Shown here piece by piece: positions 27,902 through 40,500 of a stretch of 64,000 bases of DNA. Both the position numbers and the translations under genes were made by a program. Under the pieces are notes generated by a model, which saw nothing but the letters and a program-made list of their open reading frames with translations, was not told where the DNA came from and made no database searches. Within the stretch, counting starts at the first letter, position 1. Each line of letters begins with the position of its first letter. Origin of the DNA: Pirellulaceae bacterium. Its GTDB lineage: Bacteria > Planctomycetota > Planctomycetia > Pirellulales > Pirellulaceae. The stretch lies in the NCBI GenBank assembly GCA_026004775.1, contig BPJU01000009.1, positions 124,001 through 188,000 on the forward strand, written 5' to 3'.

Positions 27902-28819
27902 TCAGGCCGCCGGAAGGCGGGCGGCTTTCGCCATCATCTGCCGAGCTTGCAGCATCCGCAGAGTTTGCTGCGGATGGTGCTTGCTTTGCCAGTAAGAGGC
28001 TTGCGCGCAAGCCTGGGCGCGGTAGTGGTCGAAATGGGTGAGGATTTCGTCCAGCAACCGAGCGATCTCGTGCGGCTCCGAAAAGGTCAGGCCGATACTC
28101 CCCAATGGTATCGCCGCCTGGGTAACCGGCGGACACAGCACCCACCAGCGGCAATAGTCGACACAAAGCGGTTGGGCCACAAACGCGTTGCGCACGCTCA
28201 GCCGCACGCGGCGGGTCCCGGCTGGCAGGCGAAACAGAACCGGAACCTCGCGCCGCGCTGGGTTCGATCCCCGCCCTACCACGATCGACTGCGACTCAAG
28301 AAGCTGAAACCGCTCGTCGTAACAAGCCAGTCGGACCTGCACATACTGGGCCGGCGCATGGCTGCTCCCGCCCAGTCGGCCTGCCAGATAATACGGACCG
28401 CTCGGCGATAATTCATACTCGCCATGCCATTCACGTGCCGTCTGACTTGCGAACCTTTCCTCACCGAGCCACTCGGTTCGATGGGATGCCAGAAGTTGCT
28501 CCTGATATTGGTACGTGGGCTCGGAAATTTGATCGGCCAACCAACAACCTGCCGGGACGATCACCGGCTTGCCCGACGCCAACATTTCCAGCAGCAGGGC
28601 ACTACAGCGATTTCTATAGCGCGATCGATCATAAGGAAACAGTGCCACGTCCGTGCTCCGTACCACGTCCCGCCACGCCTTTCCTGCCAGCGGATAAGGA
28701 ACGCGCACAATGGCCTTTTCCAGGTTACGCCCGCCACTCTTTCGAGCCAACATATCCGACCACAATTCCCCGTTCGCTTGGATCATCAGTCGTGCGCGTC
28801 CCGTCGCAAAATGCTGTTT
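27902..28819 (-). pseudogene. Glycosyltransferase-like protein, 3' part after frameshift
   Basis: This frame continues the gene at 28725-29681 after a +1 shift at about 28817-28819. In this frame the protein reads HFATGRARLMIQANGELW, then SALLLEMLASGKPVIVPAGCWLAD, which is the family 1/4 glycosyltransferase pattern near the sugar-nucleotide site. A segment of about 120 residues with beta-strand character follows, and then a C-terminal helical part. Alone it lacks a start and the N-terminal Rossmann fold. It could be restored by removing one A from the AAA run. Confidence 0.7.
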
Positions 28820-29681
28820 GCCACAGCCGATCGACGACACCTTGTAAATGCTGATACCCTTTTTCAGGACGCAGACAGCCGACACACGCAACAGAGATGG
28901 GCTGTGCGTCACGGCGGGGCGGAGCAGGGCCCAACTGAGGGCTCACCGGATAGGGCAAACAGGTGAAGTCTCCTATCCGCAATTGGTTGTATTGCCGAGC
29001 CAAAGGCTCAGTCGTGGTATAGAACAAGATCCGATGGTGGGGTATTCGCCGGAAGAGCAGTTCGAAAAAATCTCGCATCTGTATTACATAGTAGTCTTTA
29101 CCCGTTTCTACTTCGTCGCACAAAAAATCAAAGTGAAACTGCAAGTGCCATGTAACCCGGCTGCTTTCCGGAAGAGCCGCCAGGAATTTTACAAGACATA
29201 CTAAATCGAACGAAGTAAATGTTGGGAAAAATACGATGTCATGCGGATTCGGGTCGATGCGATTCCACCAGACGTGCGTGTGGTGCGTAAACGACCGAAC
29301 TCGTTTCCACTTTCCCAAATGGTCTCGCACGGCCCGCAGGTGTTTCCCCAGTTTCGCCAGAGAGTCGACAAAGAGAGCTCCAAGAGACTTTTTTGGATCC
29401 CGCAGATTCACACAGGAGCAGGAGTCGTACGGGGTTCCAGTGGCCGAGACAGCGGGAAGGCTTTCTTGCGAATAGCGGTGGTAGGCCGAGTAGCGGTAGA
29501 GTGGAATCACTTCCCAATGGGAGGGGACGAGCCGCGCAGCGTGTCGGCGGAATCGTTGGTTCGCCACCAGGATTGGTTGGTAGCCGCTGGCCTCGGCCTC
29601 GGACAACACATTTACGGCGTACTCAAAGTGGTGGCCGTCGGCTGCGCTGAGCGAGTGGTCCACCAGTATGAAACGCTCCAT
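28725..29681 (-). CDS. Glycosyltransferase-like protein, 5' part (frameshifted)
   Basis: The frame encodes 318 residues. The first 285 look like the N-terminal Rossmann half of a GT-B glycosyltransferase: LVDHSLSAADGHHFEYAVNVLSEAEASGY at the start, DIVFFPTFTSFDL in the middle, and SVACVGCLRPEKGYQHL at the domain junction. After residue 285 the reading is nonsense for the family, while another frame carries the expected C-terminal half. A single extra base around 28817-28819 explains this. GGGGAGG lies upstream of the ATG at 29681. Neighbours give no clue to the acceptor. Confidence 0.7.
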   Translation of the reverse strand: MERFILVDHSLSAADGHHFEYAVNVLSEAEASGYQPILVANQRFRRHAARLVPSHWEVIPLYRYSAYHRYSQESLPAVSATGTPYDSCSCVNLRDPKKSLGALFVDSLAKLGKHLRAVRDHLGKWKRVRSFTHHTHVWWNRIDPNPHDIVFFPTFTSFDLVCLVKFLAALPESSRVTWHLQFHFDFLCDEVETGKDYYVIQMRDFFELLFRRIPHHRILFYTTTEPLARQYNQLRIGDFTCLPYPVSPQLGPAPPRRDAQPISVACVGCLRPEKGYQHLQGVVDRLWQTAFCDGTRTTDDPSERGIVVGYVGSKEWRA

Positions 29682-30180
29682 CGTTTCACCTCCCCTGAAC
29701 TTCCTGTCTGGAAACGGCGAGCGTATCGCGGAGATCGGCGGCGGTCAAGTTGGATTGGCGCTGCGGGAACCGTGAAGCTGTGAACGGTGACTCTTGGTCG
29801 CGAGGAAGCCGCCAAGCGCCGCACGGCTTTTTGACGACGAAAAATCGCATGGGACCTGCTGTGTATCGATGCAGGGCTGTCTAGGCCCGCTGCTTCATCC
29901 CACAACAGGAGGGGCATGCGGAAGATGCCGCAGGGAATGCAGGAGACAACAGGGGCTGGCCTGGCCCGGATACGGCGATCTTGGCGGCAAAAAGCCCCGG
30001 GATCGCTAACGGTCTATCGGAAATCCGGCCGTGGCCGGTGTGTTGACCGTATATGTATCGGTTCTTGGGTAGGCTCTCATGGGACAGCGCCATTTTGATA
30101 AACTGCGCAAGGCTTGCCCGGCGGGAGCCCTGAATTGGAGATGAGCCATTTTACCTATTTCCTAAAATGGTGCTGTCCAA
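29682..30180. other. Intergenic region with one dispersed repeat copy
   Basis: These 499 bp lie between asnS and the glycosyltransferase, both on the minus strand. The only structure I recognise is the inverted-repeat copy at 30014-30077. The short open frames are unsupported. Confidence 0.5.
30014..30077 (+). repeat. Dispersed inverted-repeat element, copy 4 (degenerate)
   Basis: This 64-nt copy starts CTATCGGAAATCCGG and ends TCGGTTCTTGGGTAGGCTCT. Against the 45720 copy I count 19 of 25 identities at the left end and 17 of 21 at the right end; the middle is poorly conserved. The stem is weaker than in the other copies. It lies about 100 bp beyond the stop codon of asnS. Confidence 0.55.
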
Positions 30181-31575
<1,395 letters not shown>

Positions 31576-31628
31576 CGGCTTTCTCCCGCACGGGCCAGGT
31601 GCGAGCGTCGCTTTCGGGGGCAGAATGC

Positions 31629-32687
31629 CTACAAGCCGTGATGGGCAAGATAGCGTTCGGCATCCAGTGCCGCCATGCAGCCGGTGCCGGCGCTGGTCAC
31701 GGCCTGCCGGTAGTAGTCGTCGGCTACATCTCCGGCAGCGAACACCCCTTCGACGCTCGTATAGGTACGGAACGGCTTCTTCCAGACAATATAGCCCTTG
31801 TCGGTCAATTCCAGTTTGCCCCGCAAAAAATGCGTGTTCGGCGTATGCCCGATCGCCAGGAACATACCGGAAGCCTCCAGCACTTTCTGCTCGCCGCTCT
31901 GCACGTGTTCGATGCGCACACCGGTGACGCCTTCCTTGTCGTTGCCGAGCACTTCCACGACACGGTGATTCCACACCAGTTCGATTTTCGGGTTGTTGAA
32001 GGCGCGTTGTTGCATGATTTGCGAGGCCCGCAACTGGTCGCGGCGATGGACCATATATACTTTCGAGGCGTATTTCGTAAGATAGGTGGCCTCTTCCACG
32101 GCCGAATCGCCGCCACCGACCACGACCAGCGGTCGATTGCGGAAGCGGGGCAAAGCCCCATCGCACACCGCACAAGCACTCACCCCGCGGTTCTTGAACG
32201 CCGATTCGGAGGGCAAGCCCAAATAATTGGCTCGAGCTCCGGTGGCAATGATCACCGTATGGCTACGGACCGTGCGGCCCTCGTTGGACGTCAGCCGGAA
32301 GGGGCGCTCCGAAAAATCGACCTCCACAATGTCTTCCGTGATCACACGGGTGCCGAAATTCAGGGCTTGTTGTTTCATCAGGCGCATCAGTTCCGGCCCG
32401 GTAACGGCATGCTTGCCTTCGTGAAGAGGTTCCAGCATAGCCAGTTCGTCCGGTGACAGCGCCGACCGCAAGAACTCGGTCAACTTGCCGGCAGGAAATC
32501 CCGGGTAGTTTTCGACCTCGGTGGTCAAATTCAATTGACCCAGAGGCAACGTGCCGTTCATGCGGTTTTCTTCGCTGATGGCTCCTTCAAACACTAACGG
32601 ATGAAGGTTGGCCCGCGATGCGTAAATGGCCGCTGTCCAGCCAGCCGGTCCACTACCGATGATGACTACTTTTTCCACCTCCGCCAC
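31629..32687 (-). CDS. trxB: Thioredoxin reductase
   Basis: This 352-residue flavoprotein has the FAD-binding GSGPAG, the redox centre CAVCDG, the NADPH-binding [10 protein letters not shown] and the second FAD site GVFAAGDV. It reduces thioredoxin with NADPH. Compared with E. coli (321 residues), there are about 25 extra residues after NYPGFPAG ([19 protein letters not shown]), placed near the FAD domain. The start is GTG at 32687, with GGGAG nine bases upstream. It may be co-transcribed with asnS. Confidence 0.93.
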   Translation of the reverse strand: MAEVEKVVIIGSGPAGWTAAIYASRANLHPLVFEGAISEENRMNGTLPLGQLNLTTEVENYPGFPAGKLTEFLRSALSPDELAMLEPLHEGKHAVTGPELMRLMKQQALNFGTRVITEDIVEVDFSERPFRLTSNEGRTVRSHTVIIATGARANYLGLPSESAFKNRGVSACAVCDGALPRFRNRPLVVVGGGDSAVEEATYLTKYASKVYMVHRRDQLRASQIMQQRAFNNPKIELVWNHRVVEVLGNDKEGVTGVRIEHVQSGEQKVLEASGMFLAIGHTPNTHFLRGKLELTDKGYIVWKKPFRTYTSVEGVFAAGDVADDYYRQAVTSAGTGCMAALDAERYLAHHGL

Positions 32688-32918
32688 GACTGCATCTCCC
32701 CGGAATCCGCCCCCGAATCCGTACCGGACTTGCCCCTACGTGCTCGTCTTGTCACTTTTGCTGGACTCGCCTTCCGGCAAGAGACCTTGCCCAGGAAGGG
32801 TTTCCGGCACACCCGAACGGTCGACCGTACTTTTCTTTGCCGGCCGGAGCGCACATTATAAAGGGTGTGTAGCACGCGTCGAGCGGTCAGAATTGGCCGG
32901 CAGGGGAGAATGTCTCGA

Positions 32919-34793
32919 ATGTCCACGTTGATCGTTGCCTTGATCTGCGGCGGATTGCTGGTGGGAGCTTACTTCACGTACGGCCGGTGGCTGGCCCGAG
33001 GCGTGTTCCAACTGGATCCGAAAGCCGAGGTGCCTAGCCGGCTGCTGCGGGACGATGTCGATTACGTTCCCACGCACAAGCAGATCATTTTCGGCCACCA
33101 TTTTACCAGTATAGCCGGAACTGGCCCGATCGTTGGTCCGGCGATTGCGGTGTTCTGGGGTTGGCTGCCGGCACTGGCCTGGATCGTGGTGGGAGCGATT
33201 TTTGTGGGAGCCGTGCACGATCTAGGGGCGTTGGTGGTCTCGATGCGCAATCGCGGGCAGACGATTGGTGAGATCGCCGGCCGGCTGATCAACCCACGGG
33301 CTCGCCTGCTTTTCCTGGTCGTACTTTTCCTGGCACTGATCCTGGTGTTAGCCGTGTTTGGCCTGATCATCGCCACGATTTTCGCGATATATCCGGAGTC
33401 GGTGCTGCCGACTTGGATCTCGTTGCCACTGGCTGTGCTGTTGGGACTCACCGTGCATCGGCGGGGCTGGCCTCTTTTCTGGCCGTCGCTGCTGTGCCTG
33501 GCGACCGTGTTAGCGTCGATTTACCTGGGCGCTTACCATTTTCCCATCGACGTGGCGCAACTGCTGGGTATACCCGTCACCGGTCCATTTCCGAATGCCG
33601 TCCTGTTTTGGACATTCTTGTTGTTGGTTTATTGCTTTGTCGCTTCGGTGCTTCCGGTTTGGATACTGCTGCAGCCTCGCGACTATATCAACAGCCACTT
33701 GCTGGTGTTGGCGTTAGGGTTATTGGTGCTGGGGGCCGTGGCTGCCGGGGTGAAAGGGGATGCCACGCTTGCCAGTGCCCCGGCCATTGCGTCGCCTGCG
33801 GACCGACCAGCCGATGCGCCTCCGATCTGGCCGTTTCTTTTCATCACGATCGCCTGTGGGGCGTGCAGCGGATTCCATTGTTTGGTCAGCAGCGGTACGA
33901 CGAGCAAACAGATTGCCCGTGAACCGGACGCCCAATACGTGGCTTACGGCTCCATGTTGCTCGAGGCGGCACTGGCAGTGGTCGTCGTGCTGGCTTGCAC
34001 AGCGGGAGTGGGGATGGTGCGCTTTGAGCGTCAAACCACGCAGGCCTTCGAGCGGGTCGAATATCGTGTGATGACCGACAACGGGGGACGCCCCTTGCAT
34101 GGCAAGGCGGCCTGGGAATCGCGGTACAATCCGCACGGCGACCGTGCTTGGAGCCGCTTCGAACTGAAAGAACCGGTAGGAGCGTTTGTTGAAGGAGGGG
34201 CGAATTTCTTGTCGGCGATCGGAATACCGGTGAGGCTGGGCGTGGCGTTGATTGCCGTTCTGGTGGCCTGTTTTGCCGCGACGACCATGGACACCGCCAC
34301 GCGGCTCCAGCGATACGTGATCCAGGAACTGGCTGCCGCGGCCCAGATGCGCCCCCTTACCAATCCCTACGCCGCCACTGCCTTTGCTGTGGTCTTGAGC
34401 GGCTTGATGGCCCTGGTGCCGGCCGCCCCCGATCTGGGCCCGGGAAGTGGCGGCAAGCTGCTGTGGCCTTTGTTCGGTGCCACAAACCAGCTCCTGGCCG
34501 GTTTGGCTTTCCTGGTTACTGCGTTTTACCTGCGCCGCCGCAATCGGCCGATCGGCTTTTTACTGGTGCCGATGGTTTTGATGATTCTGATGCCTGCCTG
34601 GGCCATGGCCTACCAGATGTTCCATCCGGAAAACGGATGGTGGGTACGAGGCCGTTACGTTCTGTTCGCCGGAAGCGCGGTTATCCTCATGGTGCAGGTC
34701 TGGATGGTGCTGGAAGCGCTTTGGTTGTGGCCGCAGGTGCGGGGCGTTCCCGAAGCCCCATTGCCGCCTTTGCCCAGCCCCGCAAAAAGCTGA
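32919..34793 (+). CDS. cstA: Carbon starvation protein CstA-like transporter
   Basis: This 624-residue membrane protein with about 16 hydrophobic segments matches CstA: FGHHFTSIAGTGPIVGPAIAVFWGW near residue 60, GAVHDLGALVVSMR, CGACSGFHCLVSSGTTSKQ, and LWPLFGATNQLLAGLAF. Family members import peptides or pyruvate under carbon limitation. I chose ATG 32919 because AGGGGAG then lies ten bases upstream; ATG 32910 would leave one base. An unusual soluble insert of about 55 residues (RFERQTTQAFERVEYRVM onward) lies in the second half. Confidence 0.93.
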   Translation: MSTLIVALICGGLLVGAYFTYGRWLARGVFQLDPKAEVPSRLLRDDVDYVPTHKQIIFGHHFTSIAGTGPIVGPAIAVFWGWLPALAWIVVGAIFVGAVHDLGALVVSMRNRGQTIGEIAGRLINPRARLLFLVVLFLALILVLAVFGLIIATIFAIYPESVLPTWISLPLAVLLGLTVHRRGWPLFWPSLLCLATVLASIYLGAYHFPIDVAQLLGIPVTGPFPNAVLFWTFLLLVYCFVASVLPVWILLQPRDYINSHLLVLALGLLVLGAVAAGVKGDATLASAPAIASPADRPADAPPIWPFLFITIACGACSGFHCLVSSGTTSKQIAREPDAQYVAYGSMLLEAALAVVVVLACTAGVGMVRFERQTTQAFERVEYRVMTDNGGRPLHGKAAWESRYNPHGDRAWSRFELKEPVGAFVEGGANFLSAIGIPVRLGVALIAVLVACFAATTMDTATRLQRYVIQELAAAAQMRPLTNPYAATAFAVVLSGLMALVPAAPDLGPGSGGKLLWPLFGATNQLLAGLAFLVTAFYLRRRNRPIGFLLVPMVLMILMPAWAMAYQMFHPENGWWVRGRYVLFAGSAVILMVQVWMVLEALWLWPQVRGVPEAPLPPLPSPAKS

Positions 34794-35120
34794 TTTCCCT
34801 GCCGTTTTGCGTGCCGCCCGGTTTTTCCCGAATCGATCGTCACCAGCAAGTCGTTCCCGTCCGCCCGGCCTCGCCAGATCGGTCGTCTTACCCTGCTTAC
34901 CGCACGGACGGAGCTCATCGCGCAAAATCGAACGATTAGCAAAAGTTTAACGGACCTTTGGCCGATAGCTATTGTGCCGTCGATTCCGGCTGCGCCATGG
35001 ATCGAGCCAGAGTCCGGCAGTCAGGGGGGCCTGACCGCAATCAGGTAAGCCAGAAGCAGGCGTCGCGCAGAACGGCTTGCTGCGCGGAAGGACTTCCTGA
35101 ACTTCCGGAGTTTGCCAACA
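34794..35120. other. Intergenic region upstream of the TolC-like gene
   Basis: These 327 bp between cstA and the TolC-like gene hold no recognisable gene, repeat or RNA. A short AT-rich stretch near 34930-34960 may carry the promoter, but I see no convincing hexamer pair. Confidence 0.4.
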
Positions 35121-37466
35121 GTGAGGCGCACGAGCAAGCGGAGTTTCAAGCACAGAACCGTCGGAGCTGTCGTTCGAGCTCAGGCATGGTTCGCGATCGG
35201 ACTGGTTTTTCTGACCGGGTGCCATCCGACACAGCCGTTCTATTTCCATAACGACGGCGACCTTTCCCACTACCTGGATCGGCTCCAGACGATCGACTAT
35301 CCGGATGTGGATCACGCCAGGCTGGCCGAGGTGACGCACGCGCGTCCACCTCTGAACGTCGCTGACCCGAACTTTGACAGCTTCTGGGACCTTTCTTTGG
35401 AAGAGGTCATTTCCATTGCGCTTCAGAACAGCAAGGTGATCCGCAATCTGGGAGCGGTCACCCAATTTGGCGTGGCGGACGGATTGCTCAATCGAACGGC
35501 CGCTTCGGCAACCGTCTATGATCCTGCCATCAGCGAAACGAACACGCTCAGTGGCCCTCGTCCCGTCGACCGGTCGACCGGTAGTCTTTTTCTGACGGAA
35601 CCGCAGGCCCAAGCCACGCAACAAGGCGTAGAGGATGCGCTGTCGGAGTTCGACGCGCAGTTCTTTTCCAGTCTCACCTACAGCACCACAGACCGGCCTC
35701 GCAATGTGCAAGCAGGCAATCCGTTCAATCCGTTGTTCTTCCAGCAGAATAGCGGCCAGTACCTGGCTACGCTCTCGAAGAAAACGGCCACCGGAGCCTT
35801 GTTCAGCCTGCGCAACCGCACCACCTATACCTGGAACAACATCCCCATCGGCATTGGGCGAGCGCTGCCCAGCGACTGGCAGACCGAGTTTGAGATCGAA
35901 GCGCAGATCCCCTTGTTACGCGGTGCAGGTGCCGAAGTGAATCGGATCCCGATCCTGCTGGCCCGCATCAACACGGACATCAGTCTGGCCGACTTCGAAG
36001 CGGCGGTGCGCAACCTGTTGATGGATATCGAGAACACGTACTGGGATCTGTATGCTGCCTACCGTGCGCTGGAGACGGCGCGCATCGGCCGCGATAGTGC
36101 TCAGGTCGTGTGGCGCAATACGTACGCCAAACTGGAAGCAGGTACGGAAGGCACGCAGCGCGAAGCGCAGACCCGCGAACAGTATTTCTTTTTCCGGGCA
36201 CAGTTGGAAACGGCTCAACACGAGCTTTTCGAAACCGAAGCACGGTTGCGCTGGTTGATGGGCTTGTCCAGCAGCGACGGGCGTGTCATCCGCCCGAAAG
36301 ACGAACCGACGCTGGCCGAAGTGCACTTCGACTGGCAGGAGATCCTCACCGAAGCGCTGATCCGCAGCCCCGAACTGCGGCAGCAGAAATGGCGGATCAA
36401 ACAGCGCGAGTTGGAACTGGTAGCAGCCAAGAATCAGTTGCTTCCCAGGCTTAACGGCACCCTTCTTTACCGATGGGTGGGTGTGGGCGATGAGTTGATC
36501 AACGCCGACCGCAACGGGCTGAACTTCCCGAGTCCGGGTTCGACGGCGTTCGACGAGTTGACCGAAGGCAACTTCCAGGAAGCGCTGATGGGGTTGGAAT
36601 TCACGCCGCCCCAGTTCGGGGCCCGCCGCCCCTTGGCGGCCATCCGCAACGCACAACTGCAACTGGCTCGAGCCAAGGCTCAGTTGGAAGAGATGGAACT
36701 CCAGCAGACGCACCTGCTCAGCAGCGCTTGGCGCAACGTGAAGTTCCGCTATGCTCTGGCTGTCTCACATTTCGACCGATGGGCCGCCTCACAGGCCGAC
36801 GTCGAGTCGGCAACCGCGTTGTTCGAACGCGGCAAGGAGAACCTCGACATTGTGTTGGATGCCCAGCGGCGGCGAGCCCAATCGCAGATCGACTTTTACC
36901 GTGCCTTGGCCGAATACAACAAAGCGATCGCCGAAGTTCATTTCCGCAAAGGTTCGCTGCTGGAGTACAACGGCATCCAACTGGCCGAAGGCCCCTGGCC
37001 TCAAAAAGCCTACTGGGACGCCTTGGAGAAGGCCCGCCAGCGTGATTCGTCTTACTACCTGCGATGGGGCACCACGCAGCCGGCTCCCATCAGTCGCGGG
37101 CCAGTCGATGAAGAGCCGGGCTACGCCGAACCGATGCCGGAAGAGGTCGCTCCCGAAACGATCCCGGCCCCCGAACCGCATCGTCCCACTCCGGCCGAGC
37201 CTTCCGGTCCAGCCCCGACGCCGGCTCGTCCCGGGCCGGTCACCCAGCGCAGCACCAACGGCACTATGGCGGTTCAAACAGCTAGTTATCAGGTTCCGGC
37301 ATCGTCGCGCCGATCGCAACAACCGGAGAACTCCACTCCGGTCCGCCCAAGTCAGCCCACCCACCGGGGCTCACCCGAATCGCCGGATCCTGGCGGTTCG
37401 TCTTACTCAGGAGATCCGCTGCAACGGCCCGCCACCAGCGCCAGCGGCGGAAATCCGCTCCGATGA
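35121..37466 (+). CDS. TolC-family outer membrane efflux lipoprotein with proline-rich tail
   Basis: This protein of about 781 residues has a lipobox signal (GLVFLTGCHP), then the TolC repeat pattern. Long amphipathic helices (FEAAVRNLLMDIENTYWDLYAAYRALETAR and the matching WRNVKFRYALAVSHFDRWAASQADVESATALFERG) form the periplasmic tunnel, with beta segments between. The last 140 residues are rich in proline and serine and probably disordered. TolC proteins export drugs, toxins or polymers with an inner membrane pump and an adaptor, but neither is nearby. The start is uncertain: GTG 35121 has GGAG ten bases upstream, and TTG 35112 is too close to it. Confidence 0.85.
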   Translation: MRRTSKRSFKHRTVGAVVRAQAWFAIGLVFLTGCHPTQPFYFHNDGDLSHYLDRLQTIDYPDVDHARLAEVTHARPPLNVADPNFDSFWDLSLEEVISIALQNSKVIRNLGAVTQFGVADGLLNRTAASATVYDPAISETNTLSGPRPVDRSTGSLFLTEPQAQATQQGVEDALSEFDAQFFSSLTYSTTDRPRNVQAGNPFNPLFFQQNSGQYLATLSKKTATGALFSLRNRTTYTWNNIPIGIGRALPSDWQTEFEIEAQIPLLRGAGAEVNRIPILLARINTDISLADFEAAVRNLLMDIENTYWDLYAAYRALETARIGRDSAQVVWRNTYAKLEAGTEGTQREAQTREQYFFFRAQLETAQHELFETEARLRWLMGLSSSDGRVIRPKDEPTLAEVHFDWQEILTEALIRSPELRQQKWRIKQRELELVAAKNQLLPRLNGTLLYRWVGVGDELINADRNGLNFPSPGSTAFDELTEGNFQEALMGLEFTPPQFGARRPLAAIRNAQLQLARAKAQLEEMELQQTHLLSSAWRNVKFRYALAVSHFDRWAASQADVESATALFERGKENLDIVLDAQRRRAQSQIDFYRALAEYNKAIAEVHFRKGSLLEYNGIQLAEGPWPQKAYWDALEKARQRDSSYYLRWGTTQPAPISRGPVDEEPGYAEPMPEEVAPETIPAPEPHRPTPAEPSGPAPTPARPGPVTQRSTNGTMAVQTASYQVPASSRRSQQPENSTPVRPSQPTHRGSPESPDPGGSSYSGDPLQRPATSASGGNPLR

Positions 37467-37503
37467 CGATTCACCCGATGTACGGAACACGTGCTCCATC
37501 GCC

Positions 37504-40500
37504 TCAACGCGATGTGATGTCCGGCGGCGGATGAGACAACTCCTCGAGAAGCTGCTCGATTCGTTGCGCCAATTCGTCACACAAGCGTTGTGCTTCGGTC
37601 CACTGGGACTGTGCTGCCTGGGTCTCAAGTTCACCGGCCAGCCGGTGGACCGGTTCGCAGGCAAAATATCGTACCGACCCGCGCAGCGTGTGAGCTGCCA
37701 GGCGCAGTTGTTTGGCGTCCTTGCCATTCAAAGCTTCTCGTGCCTGCTGCAACAGGCGCGGTCCTTCGGTCTTGAAAAGCTCGACCAACTCCATCAGTAG
37801 ATCGGCCTTGCCTCCGACGGCTTCCAGCGCCTGATCCCAAGCCACCAGTGACGAAGCTGTGGCGTTCGCAGACTGCGAAGCCTTTATCTCCTCTTTCGTT
37901 TCGCCCCACTCAGGCACAACTCGCCGCATCGCCTGGAACAGTTCCGTCGCCCGTACAGGTTTAGCCACATAATCGTCCATACCGGCGGCCAAACAACGCT
38001 CGCGATCACCCTGCATGGCATGAGCCGTCATGGCGATAATGGGGATGTGGCGTCCGTGATCGCTTTCCCAACGGCGGATCTCCTGCGTGGCCTGGCATCC
38101 ATCCATCTCGGGCATCTGCACGTCCATCAGCACCAGGTCGAACGGCTGGTTTTGGAGAGCTTCTACCGCAGCGCGGCCATCCCGCACGAGTGTAACATGG
38201 TGGCCGTGTTGTTCCAGCAGTGCCACGATGAACCGCTGATTGATCAAACTGTCTTCCGCCACGAGTATCCGAAGGGGACGCCCGCTGGCTGCGGCAATGG
38301 GCACGGACGGAGCCTCGACCTTAAAGCGCTTGCCGTCCCCACACAAAAGCTCCAAAAGCACGTCCAACATTTCCGACTGTTTGACCGGTTTCATCAGATG
38401 AGCGCCCACCCCGAGTTGTTCGCACCGCTGGCGGTCTTCCGGATGGTCTCCGGAGGTGAGCATGACGACGGGAGTGCCGGCCAAAACGGCCGATTGCTTC
38501 ATGGCTTCGATCAGGAAAAAGCCGTCTTTGTTGGGCATGCGGGCATCAGCCACGACCAGGTCGTAGGGGGAGTCGTTCTGGACGGCTACCAGCAGTTCGC
38601 GCAGAGCTTCGTCGGCGGACGCGGCAGCCGTATGCCGCAACCCCCAGGACTCGAACATCTGTTCGAGGATGCGGCGATTCGTGGCGTTGTCGTCGACCAC
38701 CAGGACACGCGCCGAACGCAGATCTTCGGGCAGCGGCAACAACCCCGTCTCGGAATCCGCTCGCTCAAACTGGCAAGTAAAGTAAAAAGTGCTTCCGGCT
38801 CCCGGTTGGCTTTCAACCCACAGGCGTCCGTGCATCAATGCCACCAGCCGGCTGGCGATGGCCAATCCCAGGCCGGTACCGCCGTAGCGGCGGGTACTGG
38901 AAGCATCCGCTTGTACAAACGGGGAAAAGATCACCTCCTGCTTGTCTTGCGGGATACCGATACCTGTGTCCCGAACACTGAACAACAGCCGGACGCTCGA
39001 TTCATCCTGGGCTTCCAGCCGGCCGCTGAGCACCACTTCACCGCGTTCCGTGAATTTGATGGCATTGCTTACCAGGTTCACCACCACCTGCCGCAGACGT
39101 CCGATGTCCCCTTTCAAGCGCAACGGGATGCGGGGATCCAATTCGCATGCCAATTCCAGTTGTTTGGCATGAGCCCGCAGCGCCAATGTTTTCATCGTGT
39201 CGCCGATTTCTTCGCGCAGATTGAATTCTTCTTTGACAAGTTCCATTCGCCCCGCTTCGATTTTCGAAAAATCTAACACATCATTGATGATTTGTAACAA
39301 AGATTCCGCCGAATCTAATACCATTTTCAGGTATTCGCGCTGTTGGGCGGTCAGCGATGTGTTGAGGACGAGTTCCGTGAGGCCGATGATGGCATTCATC
39401 GGCGTGCGGATTTCATGGCTCATATTGGCCAGGAACTGGCTTTTGGCCTGATTAGCCGCATCGGCCTGAAGTTTGGCCTCCTTCAGGTCGTTTTCCATCT
39501 TCTTGCGGTCGGTGATGTCCAGCACGAAGCAGACGCATTCATCCGGTTCGCCTTCCAGCATGGCGACTCCTACCAAGGCCGGCACCCGATATCCGCGGGC
39601 GTGGAGGAATTCGGTTTCCCACGGCGGGCAACGGCCTTCGCGCCGCAGAAGCGCTTCGGTGTCGCCGCTGAGGAACGGGTGGCCGGGGGCCACCAGGTTG
39701 TGCCAGTCGATGCGGCCCCGCTCCAGGTCCTCCCGGGTGTAACCAACCATTTGCAGGAAAGCGCCGTTGGCATCCAGCACCGTACCGTCCAGGCGGGCGA
39801 TGATCACGCCGATAATGTTCGACTCGACCAGGCGGCGGAAGCGCGCGTCGCTGCGGCGTCGCGCTTCTTCCAATTGGAACCGGTGTGTCACGTCCCAGAA
39901 AATGCCTTGCACGCCCACGATCCGACCGGAAGCGTCGCGAGCCGGGGCCTTCAATACCTGCACATACAGCTTCTCGCCCCGCGCCGTGACATGCTCCTCG
40001 ATATCCTCCAGCACCTGCCCGGTTTCGATCACATGCCGGTCGTCGGCACGATATTTCTTTGCCTGCGGTTCCGGAAACAGATCCAGGTCGGTCTTGCCCA
40101 GAATCTCCTCGCGACTCCTTCCGATCGTCTGGCAAAAACGGGAATTGGCCATGATAATGCGGCCTTCCAGGTCCTTGCGGAAGCAGTTCAGCGGTAAGGC
40201 TTCCAGCAATGATTGGATGGCGGCTTGCGATTCTTCCAAAGCCGTTTGTGTCGATTGGCGCTGGGCGATTTCGCGAGCCAATTCGGCTGTACGGCTTTCG
40301 ACCAGCGTTTCGAAATGCAACGTTCGTTGTACGAAACGCCACAGGTAGGCGGCCCCCAACCCGGTCAACAGCAAACCCACGACCAGGCTGGCCGCCGGCA
40401 CCAGGTCGCGCCGCAACAGGGCGAAGCGGCTCGCTGGCCATGCCCGATACTCCCAGCGATTCCCGGCAAATTCGTCGGGAATGATGAGCGGTTCGCCGGC

